Part shown: positions 44,441 to 53,617 of the stretch, piece after piece
How the letters are laid out: every line of letters starts with the position of its first letter
How positions within the stretch are numbered: position 1 is the stretch's first letter
NCBI GenBank assembly: GCA_944322585.1
Contig: CALUPB010000013.1
Location: 1 to 64,000, forward strand
Length of the DNA: 64,000 bases
From: an uncultured Bacteroidales bacterium
Lineage (GTDB): Bacteria; Bacteroidota; Bacteroidia; Bacteroidales; UBA932
Reading direction: 5' to 3'
Notes under the pieces: generated by a model
Seen by the model: the letters and a program-made list of their open reading frames with translations, nothing else
Told to the model about the DNA's origin: nothing
The model's database searches: none
Translations under genes and position numbers: made by a program

Positions 44441-46399
44441 ATGGGCACTTTACAGAAAATTTCGGACTGGTATTTTTCGAGGAAGGCCATACCGTACTGG
44501 TGCATACTGTTCATCGACTGCGTGATAGTCCTGTTCTCGGGGCTCTTCGGATACTACATGGAGTTCGGGGGGTACGCGTTCCTGACGAGGTTCTGGGACA
44601 TCGTGCTGTCGCTCCTGATAGGGCTCGTCCCGTTCATCGCCGCATTCCATGCGCTGCACACATACTCGGGTATCATCAGGTACTCCTCTTTCGTGGACCT
44701 GCAGAGGGTCGCCACGGCGTCGCTCATCGGCTCCGCGGCGTTCTACCTCATCGGGCTCGCCATCCAGTGGATATGGCCGGGACAGGAGGTGCTCTTCTGC
44801 CCTGACATCGCCACCGCCGTGGCACTGTTCGTCTGCAGCACCCTGCTCCTGTGGCTCGAGAGGGTCATGGTCAAGAGGATGTTCGACCATTTCCACCTCG
44901 GGAACGCCGTACCGGTCGCAATCTACGGCACCAAGGCTGGAGGTATCAGCATAGCGAAGAGCATAACATCAGTCAAGGACAAGAAATACTCCCTTTATGC
45001 ATTCATATCCGACGGGCAGGAGATGAAGGGGGCATACATCATGGGCAAGCCCGTCTACCTCAACGGCAGGGGCATCGCGAAGAAGCTGAAGGACGAGGGC
45101 GTCAGGGTGCTGCTCGTCTCGCCGCTGAAGACCGAACTCTTCCGCGCCAACAACGGGATGATAGACGAGTTCATCGCGGCCGACATCAGGATAATGATGA
45201 TGTCCAACGGCGAGGAGTGGGACGGGAAGAGCGCACTCACCCACCAGCAGCTGCACGAGGTGGAGATAGACGACCTGCTCCCGAGGGAGAAGATCGAGGT
45301 GGACATGGACGCCATCGGGAGGCAGCTCAGCGGCAGGAGGATCATGATCACAGGCGCTGCTGGCTCCATCGGCTCCGAGATCGTAAGGCAGGTGGCACAG
45401 TTCAGCCCCGCGGAGATGATACTCATAGACCAGGCTGAGACCCCGATGCATGACATCAGGATGATGATGGCGAGGAAGTTCCCGGACATAGCGAACGAGA
45501 CAATCGTCACCAGCATCACCAACAGAGAGCACATGGAGAAGATTTTCTCCGGGCACAGGCCGGAGTATGTCTTCCACGCCGCCGCCTACAAGCATGTCCC
45601 GATGATGGAGGACAACCCGGCGATAGCAGTGCAGAACAACATCTACGGCACCCGTGTCATAGCCGACCTCGCCGTCAAGTACGGCACCGGGAAGTTCGTT
45701 ATGATATCCACTGACAAGGCCGTCAACCCGACCAATGTGATGGGGTGCAGCAAGAGGATTTGCGAGATCTACTGCCAGAGCCTCAACCAGGCGATACAGG
45801 AGGGCAAGGTCATGGGCGTGACGCAGTTCGTCACCACACGATTCGGCAATGTCCTCGGCAGCAACGGCAGCGTCATTCCCATCTTCAAGGAGCAGATCCG
45901 CAACGGGGGACCTATCACCGTCACCCACCCGGACATCATCCGATACTTCATGCTCATACCTGAAGCCTGCAAACTGGTGCTCGAGGCTGGCACTATGGGC
46001 AGAGGGGGCGAGATATTCGTGTTCGACATGGGGCAGCCCGTCAGGATCGCGGACCTCGCAAAGAGGATGATCGCCCTTTCCGGGGCAAAGAACATAGAGA
46101 TCAAGTTCACAGGTCTTCGGGACGGGGAGAAGCTCTACGAGGAGGTGCTGAACGACAAGGAGGCCACACTCCCCACATCCAACCCGAAGATCATGGTCGC
46201 GAAGGTCAGGGAATACGACTACGCCACCGCATGCGCCAACGAGGAGAGGCTCATGGAGGTCTCCGGGACATTCGACGACATGGCCATTGTCAGAGTCATG
46301 AAGGAAATCGTCCCGGAATACAAAAGCCGCCACTCCAAATACGATGTGTTGGACCGGGAAACGGTTGCGGACGAGTCCGTTCCTTCCATACCGGCCTGA
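44441..46399 (+). CDS. Membrane-bound nucleotide-sugar 4,6-dehydratase (PglF/WbpM/CapD type)
   Basis: A 652-residue protein with four N-terminal membrane helices (about 18-140), a Rossmann-like CoA-binding domain (about 150-270) and a C-terminal SDR domain with GAAGSIGSE (about 303-311). The usual YxxxK is MGCSK (about 432-436), as in the SMK group of UDP-GlcNAc 4,6-dehydratases. The product would be UDP-4-keto-6-deoxy-GlcNAc, the precursor of QuiNAc or FucNAc, made with the reductase at 61918 and used by the WbpL-like enzyme. I use the ATG at 44441 rather than the TTG at 44432. GC content, especially at third positions, is clearly higher than in its neighbours. Confidence 0.9.
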   Translation: MGTLQKISDWYFSRKAIPYWCILFIDCVIVLFSGLFGYYMEFGGYAFLTRFWDIVLSLLIGLVPFIAAFHALHTYSGIIRYSSFVDLQRVATASLIGSAAFYLIGLAIQWIWPGQEVLFCPDIATAVALFVCSTLLLWLERVMVKRMFDHFHLGNAVPVAIYGTKAGGISIAKSITSVKDKKYSLYAFISDGQEMKGAYIMGKPVYLNGRGIAKKLKDEGVRVLLVSPLKTELFRANNGMIDEFIAADIRIMMMSNGEEWDGKSALTHQQLHEVEIDDLLPREKIEVDMDAIGRQLSGRRIMITGAAGSIGSEIVRQVAQFSPAEMILIDQAETPMHDIRMMMARKFPDIANETIVTSITNREHMEKIFSGHRPEYVFHAAAYKHVPMMEDNPAIAVQNNIYGTRVIADLAVKYGTGKFVMISTDKAVNPTNVMGCSKRICEIYCQSLNQAIQEGKVMGVTQFVTTRFGNVLGSNGSVIPIFKEQIRNGGPITVTHPDIIRYFMLIPEACKLVLEAGTMGRGGEIFVFDMGQPVRIADLAKRMIALSGAKNIEIKFTGLRDGEKLYEEVLNDKEATLPTSNPKIMVAKVREYDYATACANEERLMEVSGTFDDMAIVRVMKEIVPEYKSRHSKYDVLDRETVADESVPSIPA

Positions 46400-46455
46400 G
46401 TCATTCCCGGACAGAGGAGAAGCAGTTTTGAAATTTTCAGAAAATACAGACAACC

Positions 46456-47751
46456 ATGAAAGAATACAAGGATATCAAAGTGGCGGTAGCCGGGACAGGC
46501 TATGTAGGGCTTTCCATAGCTACCCTGCTCTCGCAGCATCACCACGTGACGGCAGTCGACGTCATCCCTGAAAAGGTGGAGAAGATAAACGGAAGGGTTT
46601 CCCCCATACAGGACGACTATATAGAAAAGTACCTTGCCGAAAAGGAACTTGACCTGACGGCCACCCTTGACGGGGAGAAGGCATATTCGGACGCCGACTT
46701 CGTGGTCATCGCGGCACCGACCAACTACGACAGCAGGAAGAACTTCTTCGACACCTCGCATGTCGAGGAAGTCATCGATCTGGTGCTGAAGGTCAATCCG
46801 GGTGCCGTAATGGTCATCAAGTCCACCGTGCCGGTGGGCTATACGGTCTCCGTCAGGGAAAGGTTCTCCTATCGGGAACGGCTTGCAGACGGGACGATGA
46901 AGGTCGTGACGCCCAGGATCATCTTCGCTCCGGAGTTCCTGAGGGAGTCGAAGGCCCTGTATGACAACCTGTATCCGAGCCGGATCATTGTCGGATACGA
47001 TAAGGAGGATGCTGACCTGGAAGAGGCGGCCCGTACTTTCGCGTCCCTGATCAGAGAGGGCTCCCTGAAGGAAGACGTGCCCGTCCTTTTCATGGGTTCC
47101 ACGGAAGCCGAAGCGGTGAAACTGTTCGCGAACACCTACCTCGCGCTGAGGGTCAGCTATTTCAATGAACTGGATACCTATGCCGAAATGAAAGGACTTG
47201 ACACCAAATCTATTATTGATGGGGTATGCCTTGACCCACGTATCGGCAGCCATTACAACAATCCGTCATTCGGGTACGGAGGCTACTGCCTTCCGAAGGA
47301 CACGAAACAGTTGCTTGCAAACTATAACGATGTCCCGGAAAACCTGATACAGGCGATAGTGGACTCCAACCGGACGAGGAAGGACTTCATCGCGGACAGG
47401 GTCCTGCATATGGCCGGCTACTATGACTACTACAACCAGGGGGACTTCAATCCGGCGGATGAAAGGGAATGCGTAATCGGTGTCTACCGTCTGACGATGA
47501 AGACGGGCAGCGACAACTTCCGCCAAAGCAGCATCCAGGGCGTGATGAAGCGCATCAAAGCAAAAGGTGCAAAAGTCATAATCTACGAGCCTACTCTCGA
47601 AAACAGTAGCACTTTCTTCGGAAGTGAGGTTATCAACGACATCGACGAGTTCAAGAGACAGAGCCAGGCCATCATCGCCAACCGTTACGACTCCTGTCTC
47701 GACGACGTAAAGGATAAGGTCTATACGAGGGACATCTTCAGAAGGGACTGA
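46456..47751 (+). CDS. ugd: UDP-glucose 6-dehydrogenase
   Basis: A 431-residue nucleotide-sugar dehydrogenase that oxidises UDP-glucose to UDP-glucuronate with two NAD. N-terminal GTGYVGL (13-19) binds [14 protein letters not shown] and [10 protein letters not shown] follow. The middle domain has [21 protein letters not shown] and the active site has [15 protein letters not shown] with the catalytic Cys near 277. The C-terminal UDP-binding domain begins about 320 ([20 protein letters not shown]). Its product feeds the epimerase at 43327. Belongs to the capsule operon. Confidence 0.95.
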   Translation: MKEYKDIKVAVAGTGYVGLSIATLLSQHHHVTAVDVIPEKVEKINGRVSPIQDDYIEKYLAEKELDLTATLDGEKAYSDADFVVIAAPTNYDSRKNFFDTSHVEEVIDLVLKVNPGAVMVIKSTVPVGYTVSVRERFSYRERLADGTMKVVTPRIIFAPEFLRESKALYDNLYPSRIIVGYDKEDADLEEAARTFASLIREGSLKEDVPVLFMGSTEAEAVKLFANTYLALRVSYFNELDTYAEMKGLDTKSIIDGVCLDPRIGSHYNNPSFGYGGYCLPKDTKQLLANYNDVPENLIQAIVDSNRTRKDFIADRVLHMAGYYDYYNQGDFNPADERECVIGVYRLTMKTGSDNFRQSSIQGVMKRIKAKGAKVIIYEPTLENSSTFFGSEVINDIDEFKRQSQAIIANRYDSCLDDVKDKVYTRDIFRRD

Positions 47752-47962
47752 AAATAAAATGCCTGTGCGAAAAACAGCATATCCAGCAAGGAAGAAACAG
47801 TATAGAACTGAAAATCCCTACCTCAGTTTACGAGGCCACGGGCAGCCACGCCGTCCGTGCTTCCCTGCTGACAACAGTCTCTGTTAAATTGTGTACAGGG
47901 ATTTCACAAATACGTGAAGAATACAGACAGTAAACGGAATATAGTATAAAACAAAAACCGAT
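47752..47962. other. 211-base gap between ugd and capE, with a possible small ORF
   Basis: The only reading frame of note is 47759-47887 (42 codons, ATG to TAA), Arg/Pro-rich, product beginning MPVRKTAYPARKKQY. Within it GGCAGCCACGCCGTCC and flanks give a partial hairpin (CACGG/CCGTG at about 47837-47859). I cannot tell whether the peptide is made; the gap may be the scar of a recombination between sugar-nucleotide gene blocks. Confidence 0.25.
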
Positions 47963-49012
47963 ATGAGCATATTTTCAGGAAAGACATTGATGATCACAGG
48001 CGGTACGGGGAGTTTCGGGAACGCGGTACTGAAGCGTTTCCTGCGGACTGACATCGCCGAGATACGGATCTTCTCCCGTGACGAGAAGAAACAGGACGAC
48101 ATGCGCCATGAATATCAGGCAAAGTATCCGGACGTTGCGCATAAAATAAAATTCTACATAGGCGACGTAAGAAGTCTGGAGAGCTGCCGCAACGCGATGC
48201 CCGGGACGGACTACATCTTCCATGCGGCTGCTCTGAAACAGGTCCCGAGCTGCGAGTTCTTCCCGATGGAGGCGGTGAAGACTAATGTGATAGGTACGGA
48301 CAACGTCCTGACGGCTGCCATCGAGAACAATGTCGGATGCGTGATCTGCCTCTCCACCGACAAGGCTGCCTATCCTATCAACGCGATGGGAATCACCAAG
48401 GCCATTGAAGAGAAGGTTGCCGTAGCCAAGAGCCGCAATTCCCGCAACACCAGGATATGCTGCACGAGATACGGCAACGTGATGTGTTCCCGCGGCAGCG
48501 TCATCCCGTTGTGGATAGAGCAGATTCGCAGCGGACTTCCCGTCACCCTCACCGAGCCGAAGATGACGAGGTTCATCATGAGTCTCGAAGAGGCTGTCGA
48601 CCTTGTGCTGTTCGCCTTCGAGCATGGGCAGAACGGGGACATCCTGGTACAGAAGGCCCCTGCCTGCACGATACAGACACAGGCAGAAGCGGTATGCGAA
48701 CTTTTCGGAGGCAAAAAAGAAGATATAAAGGTCATAGGCATCCGACACGGGGAGAAGATGTACGAGACACTGCTTACCAAGGAGGAATGCGCCAAGGCAG
48801 AGGACATGGGTGACTTCTACCGTGTGCCGGCAGATAACCGCAGCCTGAACTACGACAAGTACTTCACCGAAGGCGACACGAAACGTGCGACGATAGACGA
48901 GTTCAACTCGGACAACACCCGCAGACTTGATCTGGAAGAGACCAAGGCCAAGATAGCCTCCCTCGAATATATCCAAAACGAACTCAAAGGGATAGAGAAC
49001 ATTGCGAAGTAG
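47963..49012 (+). CDS. capE: UDP-GlcNAc C4,6-dehydratase/C5-epimerase (CapE/FnlA type)
   Basis: A 349-residue soluble SDR enzyme, first of three steps to UDP-N-acetyl-L-fucosamine. Motifs: LMITGGTGSFGNAVLKRFL at the N-terminus, RIFSRDEKKQDDMRHEY, HAAALKQVPSCEFFPMEAVKTNVIGTDNVL, STDKAAYPINAMGITKAIEEK (Met in place of the catalytic Tyr, with Lys four residues on) and CTRYGNVMCSRGSVIPLW. It forms UDP-2-acetamido-2,6-dideoxy-L-arabino-hexos-4-ulose by dehydration and 5-epimerisation. Next to capF and capG in the usual order, with 1-5 base spacing. Confidence 0.93.
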   Translation: MSIFSGKTLMITGGTGSFGNAVLKRFLRTDIAEIRIFSRDEKKQDDMRHEYQAKYPDVAHKIKFYIGDVRSLESCRNAMPGTDYIFHAAALKQVPSCEFFPMEAVKTNVIGTDNVLTAAIENNVGCVICLSTDKAAYPINAMGITKAIEEKVAVAKSRNSRNTRICCTRYGNVMCSRGSVIPLWIEQIRSGLPVTLTEPKMTRFIMSLEEAVDLVLFAFEHGQNGDILVQKAPACTIQTQAEAVCELFGGKKEDIKVIGIRHGEKMYETLLTKEECAKAEDMGDFYRVPADNRSLNYDKYFTEGDTKRATIDEFNSDNTRRLDLEETKAKIASLEYIQNELKGIENIAK

Positions 49013-49013
49013 C

Positions 49014-50222
49014 ATGAAGATACTAGTAACAGGGGCTAAGGGGTTCGTAGGCAGGAACCTGTGCGCCCAGTTGAACAACATAAAGGAAGGCAAGGCGCGG
49101 TGCTACGGCGACCTGCAGATTGACGAGGTGTACGAATACGACCTGGACTCCACGGAGGAGGAGCTGGATAGCTGGTGCCGTGACTGCGACTTCGTGTTCA
49201 ACCTCGCCGGGGTGAACCGTCCTAAGGACCCTGAGGAGTTCATGAGAGGGAACTTCGGGTTCGCGTCCACACTTCTCGACACGCTGAAGAAGTACGGCAA
49301 CAAGGCTCCGGTGATGCTGTCGAGCAGTGCCCAGGCTTCGCTGACCGGACGGTTCGGCAACAGCGAGTACGGCCGCAGCAAGAAGGCCGGGGAGGACCTG
49401 TTCCTGCAGTACGGACAGGAGAACGGTGTGAAGGTCTTAGTGTACCGTTTCCCGAACCTGTACGGCAAATGGTGCAGGCCGAACTACAACAGCGCGATAG
49501 CGACCTTCTGCCACAACATCGCCAACGACCTGCCAATCACAGTAAACGACCCGTCGGTGGAACTGGAGGTGCTGTACATAGATGACCTGGTGGACGAGAT
49601 GATACTCGCACTCAAAGGAGAGGAACACCGGTGCGAATTTGACGGACTGGAAGTGCTTCCGGCTGAGGACGGGCGTTACTGCTATTGTCCCGTGACCCAC
49701 AGGGCTACTCTAGGAGAGATAGTTGACCTGTTGGAGAAGTTCCGGAAGATACCTGAGACTCTGATGATGCCGGAGATGCCTGCCGGCAGTTTTGCCAAAA
49801 GGTTGCTCAGTACCTATCTGAGTTATCTTCCCAAGGAGAAGGCTGTTTTCGACCTCAAGACAAACGGAGATGACCGTGGTACATTCACCGAACTGGTTCA
49901 CACCCCCAACTGCGGACAGGTCAGCGTCAACATCAGCAGGCCCGGAGTAACCAAAGGCCAGCATTGGCATCATACGAAATGGGAACAGTTCATCGTCGTA
50001 AGCGGACACGGCCTTATACAGATGAGGAAGGAGGGAACGGACGAGATCATCGAATACGAGGTGAGCGGGGATAAAATCCAAAGTGTCATCATGTTGCCTG
50101 GCTACACTCACAACATCATCAATCTTTCCGACACACAGGATCTCGTGACGGTGATGTACGCCAACGAGACCTTCGATCCGGAACGTCCGGACACATATTT
50201 TGACCCGGTAGAAAAACAATAA
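49014..50222 (+). CDS. capF: Bifunctional epimerase/reductase (CapF/WbjC/FnlB type) with C-terminal cupin
   Basis: A 402-residue enzyme starting at the ATG at 49014, one base after the capE stop. The N-terminal SDR domain has KILVTGAKGFVGRNL (GxxGxxG at 7-13), VFNLAGVNRPKDPEEF and NSEYGRSKKAGEDLF with the Tyr/Lys pair. The C-terminal cupin (about 285-395) has KGQHWHHTKWEQFIVVSG with metal-binding His residues and PGYTHNI. In CapF the cupin epimerises C3 and the SDR part reduces C4 with NADPH, giving UDP-N-acetyl-L-pneumosamine-type product, then converted by CapG. The full two-domain architecture is intact. Confidence 0.93.
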   Translation: MKILVTGAKGFVGRNLCAQLNNIKEGKARCYGDLQIDEVYEYDLDSTEEELDSWCRDCDFVFNLAGVNRPKDPEEFMRGNFGFASTLLDTLKKYGNKAPVMLSSSAQASLTGRFGNSEYGRSKKAGEDLFLQYGQENGVKVLVYRFPNLYGKWCRPNYNSAIATFCHNIANDLPITVNDPSVELEVLYIDDLVDEMILALKGEEHRCEFDGLEVLPAEDGRYCYCPVTHRATLGEIVDLLEKFRKIPETLMMPEMPAGSFAKRLLSTYLSYLPKEKAVFDLKTNGDDRGTFTELVHTPNCGQVSVNISRPGVTKGQHWHHTKWEQFIVVSGHGLIQMRKEGTDEIIEYEVSGDKIQSVIMLPGYTHNIINLSDTQDLVTVMYANETFDPERPDTYFDPVEKQ

Positions 50223-50227
50223 GTCAT

Positions 50228-51421
50228 ATGGAAAACAGACAGCCGAAACTCGATTATTCAGATATAAAGTTTAAGGATAATGGCAAAATAAAACTGGCCA
50301 TCATCGTGGGCACGAGGCCGGAAATCATCCGTCTCGCGGCGGTCATCAGCAAATGCCGGAGGTATTTCGACGTAATCCTCGCCCACACCGGACAGAACTA
50401 CGACTACAACCTCAACGGGGTGTTCTTCAAGGACCTGAAGCTCGATGACCCGGAGGTGTACATGGATGCCGTGGGGGATGACCTCGGGGCCACCTGCGGG
50501 AACATCATCAACTGCAGCTACAAGCTCTTCGCGGCGACGAAGCCCGATGCGGTTCTGGTGCTCGGGGACACGAACAGCTGTCTGAGCGTCATCGGGGCGA
50601 AGAGGCTGCACATCCCTATCTTCCATATGGAGGCCGGCAACCGGTGCAAGGACGAGTGTCTTCCGGAGGAGACCAACAGGAGGATAGTGGACATCATCTC
50701 GGATGTGAACATGGCTTACAGCGAACATGCAAGGCGTTACCTGGCAGAGTGCGGACTGCCGAGGGAGCGCACATATGTCACCGGTTCTCCGATGGCGGAG
50801 GTGTTGCACCAGAACCTTGCAGAGATAGATGCCTCAGATGTACACAAACGTCTCGGCCTCGAAAAAGGGAGATACATCCTGCTGAGCGCCCACAGGGAGG
50901 AGAACATAGACACGGAGAAGAACTTCCTGAGCCTGTTCAATGCGATCAATGCGATGGCGGAGAAATACGACATGCCTGTGCTGTACAGCTGCCATCCGCG
51001 CAGCCGCAACCGTCTTGAGGCGAGCGGGTTCAGGCTCGACCCGAGGGTCATCCGTCACGAGCCTCTCGGCTTCCATGACTACAATTGTCTCCAAATGAAC
51101 GCCTTTGCGGTGGTGAGTGACAGCGGCACCCTCCCGGAGGAGAGCAGTTTCTTCACCAGTGTCGGACACCCGTTCCCGGCGGTCTGCATCAGGACGAGTA
51201 CCGAGCGTCCTGAAGCCATCGACAAGGGTGACTTCATCATTGCCGGCATAGACGAAAAGAGCCTCCTCCAGGCCGTCGACACCGCTGTGGGACTCTGCCG
51301 CGATGGCTTCAACGGCCTTCCTGTCCCGGATTACACCGACGAGAACGTCTCCACCAAAGTCGTCAAGATAATCCAGTCATACGTCGGCATAGTCAACAAA
51401 ATGGTCTGGAGGAAATACTAA
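50228..51421 (+). CDS. capG: UDP-N-acetylglucosamine 2-epimerase-like enzyme (CapG/WbjD/FnlC)
   Basis: A 397-residue GT-B-fold epimerase. VGTRPEIIRLAAVI near residue 26 is the family signature, followed by HTGQNYDYNLNGVFFKDL, GDTNSCLS, HMEAGNRCKDECLPEETNRRIVD and SGTLPEESSFF. In this gene order it inverts C2 of the CapF product to give UDP-L-FucNAc. It is the last GC-balanced gene before the AT-rich cassette; a strong hairpin begins 10 bases after its stop. Confidence 0.93.
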   Translation: MENRQPKLDYSDIKFKDNGKIKLAIIVGTRPEIIRLAAVISKCRRYFDVILAHTGQNYDYNLNGVFFKDLKLDDPEVYMDAVGDDLGATCGNIINCSYKLFAATKPDAVLVLGDTNSCLSVIGAKRLHIPIFHMEAGNRCKDECLPEETNRRIVDIISDVNMAYSEHARRYLAECGLPRERTYVTGSPMAEVLHQNLAEIDASDVHKRLGLEKGRYILLSAHREENIDTEKNFLSLFNAINAMAEKYDMPVLYSCHPRSRNRLEASGFRLDPRVIRHEPLGFHDYNCLQMNAFAVVSDSGTLPEESSFFTSVGHPFPAVCIRTSTERPEAIDKGDFIIAGIDEKSLLQAVDTAVGLCRDGFNGLPVPDYTDENVSTKVVKIIQSYVGIVNKMVWRKY

Positions 51422-51430
51422 AAACAGAGT

Positions 51431-51465
51431 TATCACTCTACTGTCTATCTGACAGCAGAGTGATA
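51431..51465 (+). terminator. Strong hairpin at the boundary of the AT-rich cassette
   Basis: TATCACTCTACTGTC (51431-51445) and GACAGCAGAGTGATA (51451-51465) form a 15-bp stem with one mismatch and loop TATCT. It looks like an intrinsic terminator or attenuator within the operon, though no U-run follows directly. UpxY-modified polymerase could pass it. Confidence 0.65.
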
Positions 51466-51508
51466 TTATGAGGCTTCATAGATTGAAAGACAAAAAGGCA
51501 GCAGGGAA

Positions 51509-53041
51509 ATGCCAGATAATTCAACCAGCAACAAAAGGATAGCAAAGAATACCATTTTTCTGTATATCAGGATGTTTTTTGTTCTGGTAGTGTCATTGTT
51601 CACTACCAGAATTGTATTACAAGCTCTTGGCGTAATAGATTACGGAATATATAATGTTGTTGCCGGTTTTGTATCAATGTTTGCTTTCCTGAATACCTCA
51701 ATGTCCAATGGTATTCAACGGTTCTATAATTTTCAAATGGGCTGCAATGATAAAGGAAACATTACTAAAGTATATAATACGGCCTTGCAGATTCAGGCAT
51801 TGATAGCATTAATCCTACTGATTTTGCTTGAAACTTTTGGTTTATGGTATATCAATTATCAGATGATAATACCAGCAGACAGGTTGAATGCTGCTCAATG
51901 GATTTTTCAGTTCTCTGTTTTATCCCTTATAATTATAGTAATTCAGGTGCCGTACAGCGCAGCAATAATGGCACATGAAAAAATGCAGTTCTATTCTTAT
52001 ATAAGCATTATTGAGGTCATAGCCAAACTTTCTATTGCATATTTGCTATTGATCTTAAAATCTGATAAACTGCTTATATATGGTGTTATGCAGTTTCTGA
52101 TCACATTGATTGTTTTTGCAATTAACTTAATATATGCAAAAATCAATTTTAAAGAATTGAAAATTAAATTGTCTTGGGATAGTAGCTATCTAAAACCAAT
52201 GTTGTCTTTTTCCAGTTGGAATATTTTAGATATGTTTGCTTATATGATGAAAGGACAAGGAACTAATGTCTTGTTAAACGCATTCTTCGGACCAGTAGTA
52301 AACGCTGCCAGAGGAATCTCTGCACAAATTATGGGTGCAATCCAAAGTTTTTCACATAATATTATTATAGCATTCAAACCTCAATTAGTTGAATGTTATG
52401 CACGACATAACTACAATAGAGTCCTCCATCTTATGTATTCAATGTCGAAAATATCATATATTTTACTTTTGATAATAACCGTTCCGATAGCATTAGAAAT
52501 TGATTTTATATTGCATATATGGTTAGGGAACATTGTGCCAGAATATACTGTCCCTTTTTCATTACTCGTTTTAGCTGATATGCTGATAAGCAGCCTTAAT
52601 ACTCCATTGTCGCAGGTAGTTCAAGCCACTGGGGTTTTAAAGAATTATCAGACAATTAGAAGTCTCATCGTAGCATCTATTATACCTATTTCATGGATAG
52701 CATTGAAATTGAATGCTTCGCCGCTATCCGTATTTTGGATAGCAATTATCTTGACTATCATAAATCAACCTGTAAGCATGATTTTACTGCACAATGTATT
52801 TCCATACAAGTATTCAGAGTATATAAAAGAAGTTATATGGCCTTGTATATATACTAGTGTTATCTTACCTGTCGTACCTATAATAATTCATAATTTAGTA
52901 ACAACACCTTTTGTTCGATTGGGTCTGGTTTTTATATCAACAATCATATCCGCAGCTTTTATATGTTATTTTTTGGTTTTTAATCAATCTGAAAAAAATG
53001 TAATCATCTCATTTGCTTCTAAAATAAAAAAACAATCATGA
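51509..53041 (+). CDS. wzx: Wzx-type lipid-linked oligosaccharide flippase
   Basis: A 510-residue polytopic membrane protein with 12-14 hydrophobic helices, starting FLYIRMFFVLVVSLFTTRIVLQALGVIDYGIYNVVAGFV, the typical opening of Bacteroidetes Wzx proteins. It would move the undecaprenyl-linked repeat unit across the inner membrane. First gene of the AT-rich cassette (about one third GC by eye), overlapping the next gene by 4 bases (ATGA). Strain-specific Wzx and Wzy proteins usually travel with their glycosyltransferases. Confidence 0.92.
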   Translation: MPDNSTSNKRIAKNTIFLYIRMFFVLVVSLFTTRIVLQALGVIDYGIYNVVAGFVSMFAFLNTSMSNGIQRFYNFQMGCNDKGNITKVYNTALQIQALIALILLILLETFGLWYINYQMIIPADRLNAAQWIFQFSVLSLIIIVIQVPYSAAIMAHEKMQFYSYISIIEVIAKLSIAYLLLILKSDKLLIYGVMQFLITLIVFAINLIYAKINFKELKIKLSWDSSYLKPMLSFSSWNILDMFAYMMKGQGTNVLLNAFFGPVVNAARGISAQIMGAIQSFSHNIIIAFKPQLVECYARHNYNRVLHLMYSMSKISYILLLIITVPIALEIDFILHIWLGNIVPEYTVPFSLLVLADMLISSLNTPLSQVVQATGVLKNYQTIRSLIVASIIPISWIALKLNASPLSVFWIAIILTIINQPVSMILLHNVFPYKYSEYIKEVIWPCIYTSVILPVVPIIIHNLVTTPFVRLGLVFISTIISAAFICYFLVFNQSEKNVIISFASKIKKQS

Positions 53042-53598
53042 GAACAGTTTTGGCATCAATAAAAATTAAATTAAAAGCATTTAAGTATTATAAAATATTG
53101 AGAAATATTATAATGTGGCCAATAGATCTGTACACTTGGTCCATAAAATTTTATAAGTGGTTTTTAATGGCTTTTCAGAAAAATATTATAATTGATCCTG
53201 CGACAAAATGGAGATATATATTATGGAAGATGTGCGGTGTAAAGATTAGGGGGGGCGGCAAATTTTATGTCGGATATGATGTCTATTTTGATGCGCAGAA
53301 TGCCCAATATATTACAATTGAAGATGGAGTTTGGATTTCCAGTAGATGTACAATCTTATGTCATAAAAGAGATTTGTCTGATTATCATAAAAATACTATC
53401 TACTCCTCATTAGACACAAAAATTGCACCCGTCCATATATGTAAAAATGCCGCTATTGGAATGGATTCAATGATAATGCCAGGCGTGACTATAGGAGAGG
53501 GGGCTGTAATTGGTTCAGGATCTTTAGTAACAAAAGACATCCCTGCGTGGACTCTTGCGTATGGGAGACCTGCCGTTGTGGTAAAAAAGTTTGAATAA
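53038..53598 (+). CDS. Hexapeptide-repeat O-acetyltransferase
   Basis: A 186-residue left-handed beta-helix transferase. An N-terminal amphipathic/hydrophobic part (about 20-50) precedes the coil, where hexapeptide repeats appear: VYFDAQNAQYITIEDGVWIS, HICKNAAIGMDSMIMPGVTIGEGAVIGSGSLVTKDIP, ending with AYGRPAVVV. The family uses acetyl-CoA and commonly acetylates a capsule sugar. The sugar and position are unknown. Overlaps wzx by 4 bases. Confidence 0.85.
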   Translation: MRTVLASIKIKLKAFKYYKILRNIIMWPIDLYTWSIKFYKWFLMAFQKNIIIDPATKWRYILWKMCGVKIRGGGKFYVGYDVYFDAQNAQYITIEDGVWISSRCTILCHKRDLSDYHKNTIYSSLDTKIAPVHICKNAAIGMDSMIMPGVTIGEGAVIGSGSLVTKDIPAWTLAYGRPAVVVKKFE

Positions 53599-53617
53599 TA
53601 GCATAATTCAGCGTAAT

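Noticed and set aside
44969..46453. 494-codon open frame on the minus strand
   Set aside because: Antisense to the PglF-type dehydratase; the GC-rich third positions keep the opposite strand open. Composition rich in His, Val and Asp, with no known motif.
47975..49093. 372-codon open frame on the minus strand
   Set aside because: Antisense to capE, whose motifs are intact.
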